Below are positions 5,086 to 6,284 of a stretch of DNA of 6,284 nucleotides, in pieces (positions within the stretch are counted from its first letter, which is position 1; each line of letters starts with the position of its first letter). The notes beneath the pieces were generated by a model. It was not told the origin of the DNA. It did no database searches and saw nothing but the letters and a program-made list of their open reading frames with translations. Origin of the DNA: an uncultured Paraburkholderia sp. Its GTDB lineage: Bacteria > Pseudomonadota > Gammaproteobacteria > Burkholderiales > Burkholderiaceae. The position numbers and the translations under genes are program-made. The DNA is taken from NCBI GenBank assembly GCA_937917025.1, contig CALFSF010000321.1:1-6284 (forward strand). The letters run 5' to 3'.

Positions 5086-6284
5086 TTGGACACTGTCATT
5101 CTGTCGGACTGGCTTGCCGCGCGGCTCGACCGGGCGGCTGCCGAACCGGTCTACCGGCAGGTGCTGCGGCTGATGCAGCAGGCCATCCTGACCGCCCAGT
5201 TCCCGCCCGGCGCCAAGCTGCCGAGCTCGCGCACGCTCGCGGGCGAGCTCGGAATCGCGCGCAATACGGTGCTGCACGTCTATGACCAGCTGACCGCCGA
5301 AGGCTACGTCATCTCGACGACCGGAAGCGGCACCTATGTCGCCGATACGCGGCCCGACAGCGCCGCGTTCAGCGCGCGGCGCACGGCGCCCGCGGTCGCC
5401 CGTGCGATCGGCGCCACGGCCGCTTCGGACGCAGGCGAATCCGCGGCATCGCGTGCGGCATCCGGGCAGCGCGACCTTTCTTCGCGCGGCAGCCGGCTGA
5501 TCGACAAGGCCGGCGTGTCGCTCAAACAATGGGGTGCGTTCATGCCCGGCGTGCCGGACGTCGCCGAGTTTCCGGCGCGCACGTGGAGCCGCCTGCAGGC
5601 GCGTCTGTGGAAGGAGGCAAACCCGGATCTGCTGACATACGCGCCGGGCGGCGGCTACCGTCCGCTGCGCCGCGCGCTGTCGGACTATCTGCGGGTTGCG
5701 CGTTCGGTGAACTGTACGCCCGACCAGATCATCATCACTACGGGTATTCACCAGTCGATCGACCTCGCGGTGCGACTGCTGACGGACGTCGGCGATCGCG
5801 CGTGGGTCGAGGAGCCGTGTTACTGGGGCGCGCGCAGCGTGCTGGAGTCGTCGGGGCTCACGCTCTCGCCAGTGCCCGTCGACGACGAAGGTCTGAACCC
5901 GCGCGAACAGGATCTGCGCAATCCGCCGCGCCTTGCGCTCGTCACGCCGTCGCACCAGTATCCGCTCGGGATGGTGATGAGCCTCGCGCGCCGCCGCACG
6001 CTGCTCGAATACGCGCGGCAGCACGGCGTGTGGATCATCGAGGACGACTACGACAGCGAGTTCCGCTACGGCAGCCGGCCGCTCGCGTCGCTGCAGGGGC
6101 TCGACGAAGCGGGCCGGGTGATCTACGTCGGCAGTCTCGGCAAGATGCTGTTTCCGGGTCTGCGGATCGGCTACATGATCGCGCCGGCGCATCTTGTCGA
6201 CACGTTCCGCATGGGTGTCGCGGAGCTGTATCGCGAGGGACAATTGATGCAGCAGGCGGTGTTGACCGAGTTCATCATGGACGG
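5086..6284 (+). CDS. MocR/GabR-family PLP-dependent transcription regulator (C-terminus beyond the window)
   Basis: Open from TTG 5086 to the right edge, 399 complete codons; the family is usually about 450-500 residues, so about 100 are missing. Residues 21-87 are a GntR-type winged helix (PVYRQVLRLMQQAIL..., helix-turn-helix around LPSSRTLAGELGIARNTVLHVYDQL, wing GYVISTTGSGTYVAD). An Ala/Arg-rich linker follows to about 150, then a fold-type-I aminotransferase domain. PLP residues are visible: Tyr246 in EEPCYWG, Asp320 and Tyr322 in IIEDDYDSEFRY, and the Schiff-base lysine Lys353 in VGSLGKMLFPGLRIGY. The usual Ser before that Lys (SK) is Gly here. TTG is chosen because an in-frame TAG at 5077-5079 closes the frame upstream and the first ATG (5173, codon 30) would cut into the winged helix; GGATAG lies 6 nt before it. 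It is divergent from the ABC operon and is its likely regulator. The ligand is unknown. Confidence 0.92.
   Translation, partial: MDTVILSDWLAARLDRAAAEPVYRQVLRLMQQAILTAQFPPGAKLPSSRTLAGELGIARNTVLHVYDQLTAEGYVISTTGSGTYVADTRPDSAAFSARRTAPAVARAIGATAASDAGESAASRAASGQRDLSSRGSRLIDKAGVSLKQWGAFMPGVPDVAEFPARTWSRLQARLWKEANPDLLTYAPGGGYRPLRRALSDYLRVARSVNCTPDQIIITTGIHQSIDLAVRLLTDVGDRAWVEEPCYWGARSVLESSGLTLSPVPVDDEGLNPREQDLRNPPRLALVTPSHQYPLGMVMSLARRRTLLEYARQHGVWIIEDDYDSEFRYGSRPLASLQGLDEAGRVIYVGSLGKMLFPGLRIGYMIAPAHLVDTFRMGVAELYREGQLMQQAVLTEFIMD

Noticed and set aside
4954..6243. Minus-strand ORF of 429 codons opposite the regulator
   Set aside because: It would cover the control region and the coding frame of a well-supported MocR protein. 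Its translation is Arg-rich, low-information sequence.
1..6284. CRISPR array, tRNA/rRNA, insertion sequence or attachment site
   Set aside because: Read through for regular spacer-repeat arrays, transposase motifs and terminal inverted repeats; nothing beyond the short repeats listed was seen.

Overview
The window is GC-rich, with strongly biased third codon positions and long antisense shadow ORFs. Gene content and protein style suggest a beta-proteobacterium of the Burkholderia/Paraburkholderia group; that is inference from style, not from a marker gene. No rRNA, tRNA, CRISPR array, transposase or phage gene is visible. This looks like an ordinary chromosomal transport locus with an interesting control region, and I see no clear sign of an undescribed system.

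Layout. (1) Positions 1-118, minus strand: the N-terminus of a lipoprotein, cut by the window edge. (2) 119-474: a non-coding gap holding a 10-bp-arm palindrome, a tandem 9-bp repeat, and three 24-bp tandem repeats that run over the stop codon of the next gene. (3) 475-4957, minus strand: a complete four-gene ABC importer operon of the spermidine/putrescine (PotABCD, COG0687-type) family. It is transcribed right to left as ATPase, periplasmic binding protein, PotB-like permease, PotC-like permease. A strong 13-bp stem-loop lies between the binding-protein gene and the first permease gene. (4) 4958-5085: a compact divergent control region. (5) 5086 to the right edge, plus strand: a MocR/GabR-type regulator (winged helix plus aminotransferase-like PLP domain), starting at TTG and cut before its C-terminus.

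How the parts fit. The binding protein captures a small, probably cationic or amino solute in the periplasm. The two permeases form the channel, and two ATPase subunits drive import. The divergent MocR regulator is the obvious candidate controller. The control region holds GGTTC-type half-sites as a direct repeat 23 bp apart plus an inverted repeat. These sit upstream of a TATAGT -10 for the transporter and overlap a TACAAT -10 for the regulator, an arrangement expected for activation of the transporter and autorepression. MocR regulators sense PLP or amine/amino-acid adducts of PLP, so an amino-group-bearing substrate (a polyamine, GABA or an amino acid) is a reasonable inference, but the sequence does not identify it. 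A 9-bp match to the operator also occurs just upstream of the lipoprotein gene.
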